From contig CAZXIT010000017.1 in assembly GCA_964640775.1 (NCBI GenBank), positions 1-16,900 of the forward strand: DNA of 16,900 nt. Direction: 5' to 3'. This document shows positions 1-6,763 of the stretch, piece after piece. A model generated the notes under the pieces. It made no database searches and was not told where the DNA came from. It worked only from the letters and a program-made list of their open reading frames with translations. The number at the start of each line of letters is the position of its first letter. The first letter of the stretch is position 1. The position numbers and the translations under genes were made by a program. The DNA is from CAYMUN01 sp964640775. Lineage in GTDB: Bacteria > Patescibacteriota > Saccharimonadia > Saccharimonadales > UBA4665.

Positions 1-420
1 TGCACTGCCGACCCGCTGCAGCAGTTTTTTAAGCGGTGAGAAGTGCTTGATACTCCCAGTTTGGCGGTCGGCAATTACAATGTCAGCTTGGCCATGCAGT
101 ATAGGCTGCACCAGGTCGCCGATCCGATCCTGCGGATACTGGTTATCACCGTCAGTATTAACCACAACATTGGCACCAAGCGCCAGGGCCGCCAAGACCC
201 CGTCGTGAAACGACCTGCCAAGCCCCTGGTTGCGGACGTGATGGACAAAGTGCTTAACCCCGTGGTCACGGGCGACTTTTAGCGTCTGGTCAGTCGATCC
301 GTCATCGATAACTAGGACAATAATCTCGTCGATCCCCGCAATATGCTTCGGGATGCTTTCGAGCACCAGAGGCAGGGTCGCTTCTTCGTTGAGGCACGGT
401 ATTTGGACGACTAACTTCAT
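1..420 (-). CDS. Family 2 glycosyltransferase, N-terminal 140 residues (cut by window edge)
   Basis: This is the N-terminal half of a GT-A fold glycosyltransferase of family GT2, related to the DPM1/polyprenyl-phosphate sugar transferase branch; its stop lies left of the window. The reading frame is open from the ATG at 420 to base 1. Visible motifs are the start strand with IPCLNEE at residues 7-13, the nucleotide-binding VIDDGSTD at 37-44, the HVRNQGLG loop at 61-68 and the metal-binding TDGDNQY at 89-95. No N-terminal membrane segment is present, so it probably acts at the cytoplasmic face. An in-frame ATG at 435 is possible, but a TATACT box at 442-437 would place the transcript start downstream of it, so I prefer 420. 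It diverges from the LCP gene, which fits an envelope glycan locus. Donor and acceptor cannot be told from this part. Confidence 0.9.
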   Translation of the reverse strand, partial: MKLVVQIPCLNEEATLPLVLESIPKHIAGIDEIIVLVIDDGSTDQTLKVARDHGVKHFVHHVRNQGLGRSFHDGVLAALALGANVVVNTDGDNQYPQDRIGDLVQPILHGQADIVIADRQTGSIKHFSPLKKLLQRVGSA

Positions 421-436
421 AATAACTTCTGGCATA

Positions 437-442
437 AGTATA
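437..442 (-). promoter_or_regulatory. Putative -10 box (TATACT) of the glycosyltransferase gene
   Basis: TATACT reads on the minus strand 16 bases before the ATG at 420, which predicts a leader of roughly ten bases. I see no convincing -35 element. The call rests on similarity to the -10 boxes in front of other genes in this window. Confidence 0.4.
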
Positions 443-477
443 CCTTAAAATATTCGCTAAGGAGGTATTAAATCCGC

Positions 478-483
478 TATAAT
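478..483 (+). promoter_or_regulatory. Putative -10 box (TATAAT) of the LCP gene
   Basis: A perfect TATAAT lies 14 bases before the ATG at 498, so the predicted transcript starts near 490 with a leader of only about seven bases and no room for a Shine-Dalgarno site. The -35 region (about 455-460) is poor. A perfect AAGGAGGT sits upstream of this box at 460-467, outside the predicted transcript. Confidence 0.5.
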
Positions 484-497
484 AGAAGCTAACTTCA

Positions 498-2057
498 ATG
501 GTACAAAGACCGAACCGAATTTCAATACCTGTCGCCGCGGGCAAGATCCGTCCTGGGCAGGATATGCATGTCGTCAAGCGCGAGGCCGCTCAATTCCCCA
601 GTGTCGGCATGACTCTGCGGACCTATCAATACGACCCTCGAGATCGCCATAAGCGCCCGGCACAAACGGTAGTCAAAGTTGGCCGTCTTCAAAGTCTGAT
701 TCACCGGATTACCCTAAAGCGCAGCGTCATTACGCTGGCCATCGTGGTCTTAATCGTCGGCGGCTGGGTCGGCGGCAAGTTTATCTACAATGCCCATAAG
801 CTGTTCGGCGGCAGCATCCTCGGCGTGCTGCATACTACCCACCTCAAGGGCGAAAATAACGGGCGAGTCAATATTCTACTGGCGGGCAATTCAGCTGACG
901 ACCCGGGACACAATGGCGCTAACCTCACCGATTCCATAATGGTCATGAGCGTGGACACCGTGCACAATAAAGCCTTTCTGCTGAGCATCCCTCGCGATCT
1001 ATGGGTCGATGTCGGCGATAGCGGCCACCAAAAAATCAATGAGGCTTACGTGACTGGTGCCGATAATGATTTCAGCGCTAATGGCTACCCAAAAGGTGGG
1101 ATGGGCCAGCTTGAGCAAGTTGTCTCTGATAGCCTCGGGATCCCGATTAATTACTACGCCCTGATTGATTACCAGGCACTTCGCCAGGCTGTCGATGCTG
1201 TTGGCGGTGTCGATTTAACTATCAAGAGCAGCGATCCTCGGGGCCTGTATGACCCCAACATTGACTGGGAGACCAAAGGGGCGCTGGTAAAGCTGACAAA
1301 CGGCCCTCACCACCTCAATGGCCGCCAGGCGCTTGACCTGGCGCGCGCCCGGGGCGATGCCTACAACTCCTACGGCTTTGCGGCGAGCGACTTTGACCGT
1401 ACAAAAAATCAGCGTGATTTATTGGTAGCCCTCAAAAGCAAAGTGGTCTCAGCAGGGGTTATCGCCAATCCGGCCAAACTGAGCAGTCTTTCGGATGCCA
1501 TTGGCAACAATGTCAAAACAGATTTCAGTTTGAGCGAGGTGCGGCGGCTGTATGATTTAACAAAAAATATCCCCGGCCCGGATATTACTTCCCTGAGCCT
1601 CAACAACGCCAACGGCAAAAACCTGCTGACTAGCTACGCCACTCCTCAGGGACAGTCGGCCTTAATCCCAGCCGCCGGTGTCGATAACTTTTATGATATC
1701 CAGTCGTTCATCAGCCGGCAGACGTCTTCAAACCAGTTAATTCGAGAATCCGCCAGCGTTGTTGTCCTCAACGGCACCAATATCGATGGTTTAGCTACCA
1801 GGGTTAAAAAACAATTAACCGCCAAAAGCATTATTGTAGCGACGGTTGGTGATGCCGGCGGAGCGCACACCGCTACCACGACAACGATCATTGATAGTTC
1901 TGGGGGTAAAAAACCTGCTACCAGTGCGGCGCTGGTCAAGCAATTCGGCAGCCGCCTGACCACTGCAAACCCCTATGCCAGCTTATATGATGCTGACTTC
2001 ATCGTGGTGCTCGGTACAGACCAAACCCCAAAGACGCCCACCAAAGCCAACCCCTAG
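498..2057 (+). CDS. LytR-CpsA-Psr (LCP) family glycan-wall ligase with C-terminal LytR_C domain
   Basis: LCP proteins transfer lipid-linked anionic polymers or glycans onto peptidoglycan at the outer face of the membrane. This 519-residue protein has a basic cytoplasmic stretch (1-75), one membrane helix (about 76-96), an LCP catalytic domain (about 115-320) and a LytR_C domain (about 417-506). LCP hallmarks are NILLAGNS at 125-132, DSIMVMSVD at 145-153, SIPRD with Arg166, KINEAY at 179-184, the AVGGVDL segment at 234-240, LARAR at 281-285 and DRTKNQRD at 300-307, which include the conserved arginines and aspartates that bind the lipid pyrophosphate. The start is the only ATG after an in-frame TAG at 483. 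The divergent glycosyltransferase next door supports a role in envelope glycan attachment; the polymer is unknown. Confidence 0.93.
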   Translation: MVQRPNRISIPVAAGKIRPGQDMHVVKREAAQFPSVGMTLRTYQYDPRDRHKRPAQTVVKVGRLQSLIHRITLKRSVITLAIVVLIVGGWVGGKFIYNAHKLFGGSILGVLHTTHLKGENNGRVNILLAGNSADDPGHNGANLTDSIMVMSVDTVHNKAFLLSIPRDLWVDVGDSGHQKINEAYVTGADNDFSANGYPKGGMGQLEQVVSDSLGIPINYYALIDYQALRQAVDAVGGVDLTIKSSDPRGLYDPNIDWETKGALVKLTNGPHHLNGRQALDLARARGDAYNSYGFAASDFDRTKNQRDLLVALKSKVVSAGVIANPAKLSSLSDAIGNNVKTDFSLSEVRRLYDLTKNIPGPDITSLSLNNANGKNLLTSYATPQGQSALIPAAGVDNFYDIQSFISRQTSSNQLIRESASVVVLNGTNIDGLATRVKKQLTAKSIIVATVGDAGGAHTATTTTIIDSSGGKKPATSAALVKQFGSRLTTANPYASLYDADFIVVLGTDQTPKTPTKANP

Positions 2058-2066
2058 CGTAAATCG

Positions 2067-2075
2067 TGTTACTAT
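2067..2075 (+). promoter_or_regulatory. Putative extended -10 promoter (TGTTACTAT) of the Crp/Fnr gene
   Basis: TG plus one base plus TACTAT ends eight bases before the ATG at 2084, so a transcript from here would be essentially leaderless. It sits in the 26-base gap after the LCP stop codon. Readthrough from the LCP gene is also possible. Confidence 0.4.
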
Positions 2076-2083
2076 GACAGTAT

Positions 2084-2773
2084 ATGAGCGACCAAGTAGC
2101 TGTAAATTACCTGCATGCATTTCTGGAACGGCACCCGACCCGCAGTTTTAGCAAGGGTGAGATAATTATTTTCCAAGGAGAAGCGCCTCGCAGTGCCTTT
2201 ATCGTAAAAAACGGGACGGTCAAGGCCTATAACCTTAGCGTCGACGGCGATGAAAAACCGGTGGCCTTTTACTCAAATGACAGTGTCTTTCCGGCACCGT
2301 GGGTATTCGGCAAGATGGCCAGTGCTATTTACTACTACGAAGCATTCACCGATAGCGTTGAAGTGTATACGGTTGATCGCCAAGAGTACGTTGATTTTAT
2401 AAAAAATCGGCCGGAACTGCTGTATCAGGAACTAGACCACTTGCTTATAGAGCAGATGGGCGGCTCTATGCGTCTCAATGCCCTGCAGCACTCCAGGGCG
2501 AGCGATAAGCTGGTGTATACCCTGCACTATTTAGCCCTCAGCCATGGCCGGCCAGCCGGGGATCGCATCGTTGAGATTACCCTTGATCTGAAACACCAGG
2601 ACTTCGCGAACCTTACGGGGCTGACGCGCGAAACGGCCGCCACCGAACTAAACAAGTTAAAACGCAGCGGCATTATTAATTACGGCAAAGCCATCCCATA
2701 TTCGCTCAATGTCGGCCGGCTGATGCAGCTGCTCAACGACCAGTTCATATCCGATATACGCCTGGATGGCTAA
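2084..2773 (+). CDS. Crp/Fnr-family transcriptional regulator
   Basis: This 229-residue protein has the length and order of the Crp/Fnr family: an N-terminal cyclic-nucleotide-binding-like beta barrel (about 15-115, with FSKGEIIIFQGE at 22-33 and FIVKNGTVKAY at 39-49), a long dimer helix (about 112-140) and a winged helix-turn-helix (about 165-210). The recognition region reads FANLTGLTRETAATELNKL (174-192), matching the family motif. The cysteines of FNR iron-sulfur sensors are absent, and I do not see the full CRP phosphate-binding motif with its conserved Arg-Ser, so the signal is unknown. It has no Shine-Dalgarno site; a -10 box lies eight bases upstream. Its TAA stop shares bases with the stop of the receiver gene on the other strand, so the two may influence each other's expression. 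Confidence 0.9.
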   Translation: MSDQVAVNYLHAFLERHPTRSFSKGEIIIFQGEAPRSAFIVKNGTVKAYNLSVDGDEKPVAFYSNDSVFPAPWVFGKMASAIYYYEAFTDSVEVYTVDRQEYVDFIKNRPELLYQELDHLLIEQMGGSMRLNALQHSRASDKLVYTLHYLALSHGRPAGDRIVEITLDLKHQDFANLTGLTRETAATELNKLKRSGIINYGKAIPYSLNVGRLMQLLNDQFISDIRLDG

Positions 2774-3162
2774 GCAGGTGCTGCGACGCTGTCTTTAGAT
2801 TGCAGGGTGTCGCCAACAACTTTAGCTAAGTTATGGGGTGCCGTCCAAGATTTTATAATACAGCGGTGCGCTCCAAGCTTATAAGCGGCGGCTACCTCAG
2901 GCGAATTCTCCATGTTCGTAAAGATCAGCACCTTAATCTGCTTATGTTTTTTGCCCAAGTCGCTCTGCTCTAAAAACTCAAGCCCGCCCATGATGGGCAT
3001 CAGCAAATCGAGCAGAATGAGGTCGGGCTCTGATTCCTGCAGTTTTTCCAGGGCCTCCTGGCCGTCAAACGCCTGGGCTACCTCGTGCCCTTCATGCTTA
3101 AGGATAATAGCGTAGGCCTTATTGAGGTCATGATCATCTTCTACAACTAAAATACGGGCCAC
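2770..3162 (-). CDS. Stand-alone receiver-domain response regulator (CheY-like)
   Basis: A 130-residue single receiver domain with no output domain. Acidic residues Asp9 and Asp10 follow ILVV, the phospho-acceptor is Asp52 in ILLDLLMP, Thr82 lies in IFTN, and Lys104 lies in IIKSW, so every residue needed for phosphotransfer is present. The start is GTG at 3162, chosen because GGAGGA sits five bases ahead and the family sequence begins immediately. It follows the histidine kinase gene by 74 bases and is probably its phosphorylation target. With no DNA-binding domain it must act through protein contacts or as a phosphorelay step. It ends on bases shared with the Crp/Fnr stop codon. Confidence 0.93.
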   Translation of the reverse strand: MARILVVEDDHDLNKAYAIILKHEGHEVAQAFDGQEALEKLQESEPDLILLDLLMPIMGGLEFLEQSDLGKKHKQIKVLIFTNMENSPEVAAAYKLGAHRCIIKSWTAPHNLAKVVGDTLQSKDSVAAPA

Positions 3163-3220
3163 GGTTCCTCCACTTAATAAAAAACTAATACCATTAAGTT
3201 ATAGCATAGTCTGGACTGCC
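3163..3220 (-). promoter_or_regulatory. Shine-Dalgarno site and possible internal promoter of the receiver gene
   Basis: The 74-base gap between kinase and receiver is the longest inside this operon. It carries a strong GGAGGA five bases before the GTG start and, about 3196-3201 on the minus strand, a TATAAC that could be a -10 box. I see no clear -35. The receiver may therefore be transcribed more strongly than the kinase. Confidence 0.35.
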
Positions 3221-3236
3221 TGCTGTGACGATTTTT

Positions 3237-4373
3237 TTACAGTGCACGCTTGCCAGGGCGCTGTGATTTTTTAGGCAGGGTAAAGAAAAAGGTTGTGCCC
3301 TTGCCCTCGGTGCTGATAAACCATATTTGACCGCCCAGAGCGCTGAGCAGACCTTTGACGAGGTACAGCCCCAGTCCTGTGCCGGTAGTTTCGCGCTGGA
3401 CGATATTCTGGGCTCGAAAAAATTTGCTAAATACCTGGTCCTGGGAATATTTCGGTATGCCCCAGCCAGTATCCTCTACGGAGATCAGGACATCTGTTTT
3501 GCGGTTTCTGAGTTTGACGGTGACGCTGCCTCCGCTTGGGGTGTATTTCAAAGCGTTGACTACCAGGTTGGTGAGTACTTCTTTCAATATGAGGCTGTCG
3601 GTTCGCACGCTAATGCTTTTCTTAGCAGTGCTGTGGACCGTTAATGCGATGGATTTATCGATTGCCGCCAGTGACATTTCCTGCATGACCTCATCGATCA
3701 GCTGATCCAGTTTGATCAGTTTTGGCGAGACAGCAATGGTACCGCTCTCCATGCGGGTAATGTTCAGCAGCGTGCTGATCAGTTCGTTCATTCTATCTGA
3801 CGCCGAGACAATCGTATGGAGTGATTGCTTCTGAGCCTCGTTGAGCTCGCCCATGTAGCCGTCATACAGCATATGCGTGTACGTTTTGATTGCCGACAGC
3901 GGGGTACGAAGCTGGTGCGATGCCAGCGAAATAAATTCGCTTTTCATGCGGTCAACTTCTTGTTCGAGCGTAATGTCGCGAAAGACTTCAATGGCACCCA
4001 GTGGTTTGCCGTCGAGCAATATGGGAGAGATGTTGATAGCTACTGGCAATTTTTCACCATCCTTGCGGCGGTAATGCATTTTTTCAGAAATCGGTTTGCC
4101 CGTTAAAAAGGCCTTGGTAATCGGGCGGTCAATAAGTTTTATCGGCATGTCGTCCAGCGTCACGGCAATAATTTTTTTGGGGAACCAGCTGCCGATCAAT
4201 TCTGCTTCGCTAAAACCCAGAAGCTGCTGAGCGGCTGGATTAACGCGGGTTATCCTGCCAAACTCATCAGTGGAAATTGCACCGTCACCGATACTGGTAA
4301 ACAGGGCTTCAGTTTCGGCCTGCTGTTCATGGCTGCTGCGCTCACTATTGATCTGATTAGGTGGCTGGGCCAT
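3237..4373 (-). CDS. Soluble PAS-domain sensor histidine kinase
   Basis: This 378-residue kinase has a PAS domain (about 20-135), a HisKA dimerisation domain (about 143-212) and a HATPase_c domain (about 258-368). The phosphorylated histidine is His153 in ASHQLRTPLS; the N box has Asn273 in LVVNALKYTPSG; the G1 box is DTGWGIP (301-307); an F box FSKFF is at 315-319; and the G2 box GTGLGLYLVK is at 331-340. There is no membrane helix or signal peptide, so it senses something inside the cell or is controlled by its membrane neighbour. A segment FRDITLEQEVDRMKSEF (131-147) looks like the usual PAS-to-HisKA connector. It begins two bases after the stop of the 95-residue protein gene, suggesting coupled translation. 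The receiver downstream is the likely partner. Confidence 0.94.
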   Translation of the reverse strand: MAQPPNQINSERSSHEQQAETEALFTSIGDGAISTDEFGRITRVNPAAQQLLGFSEAELIGSWFPKKIIAVTLDDMPIKLIDRPITKAFLTGKPISEKMHYRRKDGEKLPVAINISPILLDGKPLGAIEVFRDITLEQEVDRMKSEFISLASHQLRTPLSAIKTYTHMLYDGYMGELNEAQKQSLHTIVSASDRMNELISTLLNITRMESGTIAVSPKLIKLDQLIDEVMQEMSLAAIDKSIALTVHSTAKKSISVRTDSLILKEVLTNLVVNALKYTPSGGSVTVKLRNRKTDVLISVEDTGWGIPKYSQDQVFSKFFRAQNIVQRETTGTGLGLYLVKGLLSALGGQIWFISTEGKGTTFFFTLPKKSQRPGKRAL

Positions 4374-4375
4374 AG

Positions 4376-4663
4376 TCAGGCTTTCTTGGTCGGCTCGTCA
4401 GTTGCTATTGGTGTCGTGCCGGCTAGTTTTTGCAGCTCACTGGCGTACTCCTCAATAATATCGCTATCCTCAGTCAGCAGCGAAACCACGACTCGTATCC
4501 AGTCAATGAGATTTAACAGGTCGGCTTGCGACAGTTCCTCCGGTGATTTATGGAGGTGATTTTCGACCTGCCGGGCAATAAACCTGTCCGCCGCCGGGCC
4601 GAGGTAGACATGCGTCACGCGCACGACTTGGGTATAGAGAGAGGATGCTGGTGTATGACTCAT
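4376..4663 (-). CDS. Small helical protein of unknown function in a histidine kinase operon
   Basis: I do not recognise this 95-residue protein. It has no membrane helix or cysteine. Residues about 10-82 look mostly helical, with a basic first part (VVRVTHVYLGPAADRFIARQ) and an acidic second part rich in leucine and isoleucine (LLNLIDWIRVVVSLLTED), then a polar tail. The ATG at 4663 is preferred over the in-frame TTG at 4684 because GGAGG lies about 12 bases ahead of the ATG and the TTG would lie before that site and inside the previous gene. It starts seven bases after the membrane protein stop and ends two bases before the kinase, so it is very likely co-expressed with both. A role as an adaptor or kinase regulator is only a guess from position. 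Confidence 0.8.
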   Translation of the reverse strand: MSHTPASSLYTQVVRVTHVYLGPAADRFIARQVENHLHKSPEELSQADLLNLIDWIRVVVSLLTEDSDIIEEYASELQKLAGTTPIATDEPTKKA

Positions 4664-4670
4664 AGGCAGC

Positions 4671-5624
4671 TTACACCTCCTCAATCCTTTTCAAACGAAG
4701 CGCACCAATGGTCAGCAGGACAAAACCAGCTCCCCCTATTATGCGAAAACAGGACGTCAGAACTAAGCGATAATCAATGACCAGGTAGCCAACTCTCGGC
4801 ACCACGCTGTTTAAGTACTGCAAAGCGATAGAGCTTAAAATAACGGCGACCAGGCCGCCAATCAAAAAACGCAGAGCCTGGCGATAGAGCACACCCTTGG
4901 CCTGTTTTCTAAAAATTCCCAGCTCGTAGGTTGCCAGCAAGCCAGTGAACCAGGCATACAAATATGGCACCGTGATCGTCATGATCATCAGCCAAGCCGG
5001 TAAAAAGTACGGATTACTCGTTGAGCCGATGCTTCTCAGATCAAGCTGCCGAAATATCAGATAGCAGTAGAGCACCCCGGCAGTTAGAAATCCGAGAGTG
5101 ATGAGCCGGGCGCTTGTTTGATTAAACTTCGCCTTGGGGTTGGTGTTCATCAAGCCCCGGGAAGCACTGGCGATAATGCTAAAAGCAACCAGCGGGACTA
5201 CAAGAGTCAGATAGTTGCTTATAATAATGGCGGTTGGATGAAAGTTGTGCCAATGGTTTGCAGTGGCGTTGAGCACAAATGGGGCAATGGTGGTGAGTGG
5301 CAGACCCCAGGCCAGCCAGCCGCAGCCGCGTGCCAGCTCAAAAAAGTGCGGACCCTCCGGCGTATTTTTGATAAGTCTGGCATACTCTTGCAATTTTGAA
5401 TAGCCAATGAATGCCGTAAGCCAAATGGCTAGCGACGGCAAAGCAATAATTACCAGGGCACAGTGGTACTCAAAAGAGGATAGATTATAGGTTTTAAGAG
5501 CCAGACTATTGGGCGGCAGGATAAAAATGGCTCCTACGTATAGCAGTGCCAGAAGTAGGTATTGTCGCAGGGTGTGCAGGGTTGTTTTTTGTACTGGCTT
5601 GGTTGCAGGCATCACATGGTCCAC
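4671..5624 (-). CDS. Eight-helix membrane protein of unknown function, head of signalling operon
   Basis: This 317-residue protein matches no family I can name. Hydrophobic segments fall at about 20-37, 55-75, 101-121, 132-153, 173-191, 207-230, 251-270 and 288-309, giving eight predicted helices with short loops and no large soluble domain. Loops after the second, fourth and sixth helices are basic, consistent with those ends being cytoplasmic and both termini inside. The start could be GTG at 5624 or ATG at 5612; neither has a clear Shine-Dalgarno site. It is first in a run with a small protein, a soluble PAS kinase and a receiver, so a sensory or transport-linked input to the kinase is plausible but unproven. 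Its promoter lies in the divergent gap with the UPF0104-type gene. Confidence 0.82.
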   Translation of the reverse strand: MDHVMPATKPVQKTTLHTLRQYLLLALLYVGAIFILPPNSLALKTYNLSSFEYHCALVIIALPSLAIWLTAFIGYSKLQEYARLIKNTPEGPHFFELARGCGWLAWGLPLTTIAPFVLNATANHWHNFHPTAIIISNYLTLVVPLVAFSIIASASRGLMNTNPKAKFNQTSARLITLGFLTAGVLYCYLIFRQLDLRSIGSTSNPYFLPAWLMIMTITVPYLYAWFTGLLATYELGIFRKQAKGVLYRQALRFLIGGLVAVILSSIALQYLNSVVPRVGYLVIDYRLVLTSCFRIIGGAGFVLLTIGALRLKRIEEV

Positions 5625-5755
5625 TGGTTTAAAAAGCTTCGAGTAGCTACATTAAAACATAGTATGAGCCAGTATAGCGTAAGATTTTCGACAATACGCC
5701 GCCGCACAATATTGCTTGTGCTTGCAGCGACAGTCAGTAATAATGAGCGAAGTAC
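5625..5755. promoter_or_regulatory. Divergent promoter region between the signalling and sugar-lipid operons
   Basis: This 131-base gap is the largest in the window. On the plus strand, TTGTGC (5716-5721) is separated by 17 bases from AATAAT (5739-5744), which lies 11 bases before the ATG at 5756. On the minus strand, TATACT (about 5674-5669) and TACTAT (about 5662-5657) are -10 candidates for the membrane protein gene, with weak -35 elements. No clear operator palindrome was found. Confidence 0.45.
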
Positions 5756-6718
5756 ATGCCAAATGCTGAGAACTCATTGCATCCGCGTCGCCGCCAGATA
5801 TTGCTGGTATTGCTGTGTGTGGCGGCACTCTACATCGTTGTGCCGCAGTTTGGTGATTTTCGCGCCAGCTGGCAGCTGGTGCGCCACCCCGCCCTGCCGT
5901 ACGTGGCTATAGCAGTCGTTCTCACCATGGCCACCTATCTCGCCGGTGCCGCCACTTACTGTTTTTTGTCTCAAAAACGGCTGCCCTTTGGGCGCACGCT
6001 TGTCGTCCAGCTGGCAGCTATGTTTATGAACCGGCTGCTGCCAGCCGGAGTTGGAGCCTTGGGCGCGAATTACGTGTATCTTAAGAATCAGCGCCATAGT
6101 ACTGCCCAGGCGACAGGTATCGTTGCCCTCAACAATGCTGTCGGTTTTGCCGGGCATGGCCTGCTGCTAGTCATTGTGCTGCTGTGTTCACCATCCCAAT
6201 CGCTGGCAGCAGCCGGGCAGCCAGCCGTACCGGGTGACGCTTTAAAGATTATTGGCGTACTGGCCGGTCTTTTGGTGCTTGCGGGACTGGTGTGGGGCTG
6301 GAAACGGCTGGAGCGTATTGTAAGGGGCGTATTGCAGCAAATTTTAACCTATCGCCATCACCCGCTCAGTGCGGCTGGCGCGCTGCTCAGCTCGGTGACA
6401 CTGACCCTCTGCAATGTGCTATGCCTGATGAGCTGTCTTTTAGCGCTAGGCGTACACGTGCCATTCGCCGCTATTTTACTGGTATTTACCTTTGGCGTGG
6501 GTACCGGTATCGCTACTCCGACTCCCGGAGGTCTTGGCGGCTTCGAAGCTGGATTAGCAGCCGGCTTTGTCGCCTACCATGTTGACAATGCCGCTGCCCT
6601 GGCGGCAGCACTGCTCTATCGCCTGGTAAGCTACTGGTTCCCATTGATGCTCGGTGCGCTCGCTTTTAGTGTTTGCCAGCGGCAAAAGTGGCTGGAGCTT
6701 AGCAATGCAAAACATTGA
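5756..6718 (+). CDS. UPF0104/MprF-type integral membrane protein (lysylphosphatidylglycerol synthase TM region-like)
   Basis: A 320-residue membrane protein with about eight hydrophobic segments (roughly 14-31, 49-71, 83-104, 120-145, 163-182, 208-232, 236-275, 280-308). It carries the two hallmarks of the UPF0104/LPG-synthase membrane family: MNRLLPAGVGALG (91-103) in the first half and TPTPGGLGGFEAGLAAG (254-270), followed by the YRLVSYWFPL segment (288-297). Members include the flippase part of MprF and AglD-related proteins, and often sit beside glycosyltransferases. The MprF synthase domain is missing. A lipid or lipid-sugar flipping role is inferred. A second ATG at 5763 is out of frame, so the start at 5756 is taken. 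Its TGA stop overlaps the -35 box of the GtrB-like gene downstream. Confidence 0.88.
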   Translation: MPNAENSLHPRRRQILLVLLCVAALYIVVPQFGDFRASWQLVRHPALPYVAIAVVLTMATYLAGAATYCFLSQKRLPFGRTLVVQLAAMFMNRLLPAGVGALGANYVYLKNQRHSTAQATGIVALNNAVGFAGHGLLLVIVLLCSPSQSLAAAGQPAVPGDALKIIGVLAGLLVLAGLVWGWKRLERIVRGVLQQILTYRHHPLSAAGALLSSVTLTLCNVLCLMSCLLALGVHVPFAAILLVFTFGVGTGIATPTPGGLGGFEAGLAAGFVAYHVDNAAALAAALLYRLVSYWFPLMLGALAFSVCQRQKWLELSNAKH

Positions 6719-6752
6719 CAGGACTAGCTTTTCTGTGATAATTTGCTATACT
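6715..6752 (+). promoter_or_regulatory. Putative promoter of the GtrB-like gene
   Basis: A perfect -35 TTGACA (6715-6720) is followed after 16 bases by GATAAT (6737-6742). A second possible -10, TATACT, lies at 6747-6752, 11 bases before the ATG at 6764. The -35 overlaps the stop codon of the upstream gene. Either start point would give a leader of about 4-15 bases with no Shine-Dalgarno site. Confidence 0.6.
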
Positions 6753-6763
6753 TATTGGCAATC

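Noticed and set aside
433..435. Alternative ATG for the left-edge glycosyltransferase
   Set aside because: It sits one base after a TATACT box, so a transcript from that box would start downstream of it. It remains possible if transcription begins further upstream, where AAGG would serve as a ribosome site.
3173..3198. CTTAAT and ATTAAG inverted arms with a 14-base loop before the receiver gene
   Set aside because: Six A/T-rich pairs with a long loop are weak and likely chance; it lacks the G/C stem of a terminator or riboswitch.
4664..4684. TTG start for the 95-residue protein, adding seven residues
   Set aside because: It lies upstream of the GGAGG site and within the previous coding region; the ATG at 4663 has the better ribosome site.
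6743..6763. TTG start for the GtrB-like protein, adding seven residues
   Set aside because: The TTG lies between the promoter boxes and would fall in or before the predicted transcript start; the ATG at 6764 fits the family N-terminus.
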